DNA of 8,058 nucleotides from QYOJ01 sp964642545 (lineage in GTDB: Bacteria > Bacteroidota > Bacteroidia > Bacteroidales > FEN-979), in NCBI GenBank assembly GCA_964642545.1, contig CAZXQU010000097.1, positions 1 to 8,058 on the forward strand. Reading direction: 5' to 3'. Positions 6,733 through 8,058 of the stretch are shown here, in pieces; the stretch's first letter is position 1, and every line of letters starts with the position of its first letter. The notes under the pieces are model-generated. The model was not told where the DNA came from. It ran no database searches and was given only the letters and a program-made list of their open reading frames with translations. The position numbers were made by a program, and so were the translations under genes.

Positions 6733-7674
6733 TCATCGGTCAATTATTCTAAGGTACCTGTTAATAAAGTTCTTATATATCCTTTGCTTCATGAAAACCA
6801 CTTCGTAGAAAAAGATCCCTGTCATGGCGCAAAAAATTCCAAGGATCACATCTATGGTATAATGATGTCCTGAATATATGGCCGAAAACCAGATACCAAT
6901 CATAAACAGACCAAAGAGCCATTTGGCGCGTCTGCAGCCAGCCTTTATTCCGAAGTAAAGCACGATAACAGGGTAGGCACAGTGCAGAGAGGGGATCGCA
7001 GCAAAAACATTTGAATTCTTCATATAGATTGATCCAAAAACATTCAGATGGATAAGCTGGTCAAACCGGGCGAGTCCGGCCGCACTGCCCGGAGCATGAA
7101 GGTTCAGAATAAAGCCATATTGGCTTACATACCAGGGTGGTGCGGCCGGATAAATGTAGTAAATGGTGAATCCTAACAGGTTTACAAGCAGGAAGGTGAG
7201 CGAGAAATGTAAAAATAACTTACGGTTGGTAAAGTAGAGGTAAACAGCAAATCCAAGTGGAACGGGCATCCAGTTGATATAGAAAAAACCGCTCATTAAA
7301 TCGGCCAGTACATTGTGATTGGCCGCGAAAAATTCATTGGGCGTTAACCTGGCAAATTGCGTATCTATTCCAAAAAGTTGTTTTTCAAGGTGGTACAATG
7401 GGGCAATATCAACCGTATGGTATAAGTAATTTGGGAAGGCCCGCATCACATCATAAAGCATGGCGAAAAGAATGAAAATGGCAAAGCCAAGGACAAACTT
7501 GCGCGTTCCTTTCCCCGAATAGAAAAGGATGTTAAAGATCAGAATGATCGCCCAATGTTCGGGTCTCAGGCCGGTTAAAAAAACCATGATGAGCAGGTAG
7601 CTGGCCGATGCAAGTGTCAGTGCGGCGGCACCTCCAGGCAGGTTCCTCGGTAGCAGCATAATTTGATTTTTCAT
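6733..7674 (-). CDS. Aur1-like PAP2-superfamily membrane enzyme, possible inositol phosphorylceramide synthase
   Basis: This 313-residue polytopic inner-membrane protein has several hydrophobic helices and the hallmarks of the Aur1/PAP2_3 branch. YPAAPPWY (175-182) is characteristic of inositol-phosphoryl-ceramide synthases, AIPSLHCAYP carries H231 (C2 motif), and YSGHHYTIDV carries H271 and D275 (C3 motif, nucleophile and partner). PLYHLEKQLFGI (92-103) is a further conserved stretch. Such enzymes move a phosphoalcohol headgroup between lipids; Bacteroidota sphingolipid producers use one to make inositol phosphorylceramide. A lipid-phosphate phosphatase is an alternative, as the substrate cannot be read from these motifs. 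It starts 10 bases after the DUF4833-like stop and ends 13 bases before the cyclase. Its last 84 bases are partly duplicated at 99-182, making this 3' end a recombination junction. Confidence 0.85.
   Translation of the reverse strand: MKNQIMLLPRNLPGGAAALTLASASYLLIMVFLTGLRPEHWAIILIFNILFYSGKGTRKFVLGFAIFILFAMLYDVMRAFPNYLYHTVDIAPLYHLEKQLFGIDTQFARLTPNEFFAANHNVLADLMSGFFYINWMPVPLGFAVYLYFTNRKLFLHFSLTFLLVNLLGFTIYYIYPAAPPWYVSQYGFILNLHAPGSAAGLARFDQLIHLNVFGSIYMKNSNVFAAIPSLHCAYPVIVLYFGIKAGCRRAKWLFGLFMIGIWFSAIYSGHHYTIDVILGIFCAMTGIFFYEVVFMKQRIYKNFINRYLRIIDR
6773..6816. repeat. Direct repeat copy 2, inside the 3' end of the intact PAP2 gene
   Basis: This is the partner of 139-182, in the same orientation, with a perfect 33-base core at 6784-6816. 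Here the core sits inside an uninterrupted PAP2 reading frame. The sequence on the stop-codon side differs from the other copy at 13 of the remaining 51 positions yet encodes a similar peptide. If the repeat is an insertion junction, the PAP2 tail now in use came with the inserted segment and the native one lies at 99-182. Confidence 0.85.
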
Positions 7675-7684
7675 CGTACCCGAA

Positions 7685-8058
7685 TTATGGAATTACCCTT
7701 TCCAGCATAACTGCTCCTGTAGCCGGATCAGTTCCGCTGATATCAATGTATTTGGCTGATGACGGAATCCCTATGGTGTTGGTCACCGAGCAGATAAAGA
7801 GATTGGTCAGGTTTGCCATTTTTCCATTGATATTGATCATTACCCTGAAGGTATTGTTCTTTTCGTTCCACCTCAGGTAGATGACCCGCTTACTGTATGA
7901 TCTGAAATGTATCAGCCAGGTATCTTTATCCAGTTGCTTCACATTCAGCCCGTAAACCCTTTTCTGTATGTAGGTGAGCTCTTTTCTGGCTCCACCTTCC
8001 TCGTAGCGGATCCACAACGGATGCAACGGTTCCTTTTTATCAAGATTCCCGTCAGCCT
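7685..8058 (-). CDS. DUF4833-like protein, C-terminal part, running off the right edge
   Basis: An open frame enters at the right edge and ends with TAA at 7687-7685. It reads ADGNLDKKEPLHPLWIRYEE at the edge and continues GGARKELTYIQKRVYGL. The local pattern (N-L-x-K-x-x-P-x-x-x-x-W-I-R-Y-x-E-x-G-x-x-x-E-L-x-x-I-Q) matches my memory of the DUF4833 family of Bacteroidota. The codon at 8026 is TTG and the frame is open beyond it, so the gene does not begin there and its N-terminus lies outside the window. The visible part is mainly beta-rich, with no membrane segment or catalytic motif I can name. It is 10 bases upstream of the PAP2 gene and surely cotranscribed, suggesting a role around the same lipid step. 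The family name is moderately certain and the function unknown. Confidence 0.65.
   Translation of the reverse strand, partial: ADGNLDKKEPLHPLWIRYEEGGARKELTYIQKRVYGLNVKQLDKDTWLIHFRSYSKRVIYLRWNEKNNTFRVMININGKMANLTNLFICSVTNTIGIPSSAKYIDISGTDPATGAVMLERVIP

Noticed and set aside
7685..8026. A complete 113-residue gene starting at the TTG at 8026
   Set aside because: The frame remains open to the window edge and the residues before the TTG fit the same family pattern, so that codon is internal leucine.

Overview
The window most likely comes from a member of the Bacteroidota, probably a Bacteroidales or Cytophagales-type genome. The evidence is the gene families: a DUF4833-like protein, an Aur1-like PAP2 lipid enzyme, an HD-plus-PycTM (formerly DUF5706) membrane protein and a kinase-like domain fused to an Omp85 barrel. 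The AT-leaning base composition and the general lack of Shine-Dalgarno sequences before starts also fit. No rRNA, tRNA, CRISPR array, transposase or integrase is visible.

Layout. All supportable genes lie on the minus strand, so the transcript reads from high to low coordinates. In transcription order they are: the C-terminal part of a DUF4833-like protein (runs off the right edge, stop at 7685); an Aur1/IPC-synthase-like PAP2 membrane enzyme (7674-6733); a membrane-anchored class III nucleotide cyclase (6719-5424); an HD phosphohydrolase fused to a PycTM-type membrane effector domain (5390-4206); a YjiK/SdiA-regulated-type beta-propeller lipoprotein (4138-3158); and a 913-residue outer-membrane protein joining an atypical CotH/Fam20-like kinase module to an Omp85 barrel (3158-417). 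Gaps are 10, 13, 33 and 67 bases, and the last two genes overlap in TGATG, so this looks like one operon or two abutting ones.

The first 416 bases are a scar region. They hold a GC-rich block, a perfect hairpin, the decayed 3' end of an RND efflux transporter gene carrying an in-frame TGA, a duplicated 3' tail of the PAP2 gene, and the first codons of a probable TetR-family regulator that runs off the left edge. The duplicated tail shares a perfect 33-base core with the intact PAP2 gene. The two copies diverge on the stop-codon side and lose all similarity on the other side. This is the arrangement left when a segment integrates at the 3' end of a gene and displaces the native tail.

How the genes may work together. 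The cyclase and the HD-PycTM protein form a two-gene signalling unit of the Pycsar type: the cyclase makes a cyclic nucleotide, the PycTM-like segment would act on the inner membrane, and the HD domain may hydrolyse a nucleotide. The cyclase has replaced the usual ATP/GTP-selecting residues, so its product cannot be called from sequence. The neighbouring lipid enzyme, cell-surface lipoprotein and kinase-barrel protein make this an envelope-centred locus. Whether it is anti-phage defence or envelope-stress signalling is open.
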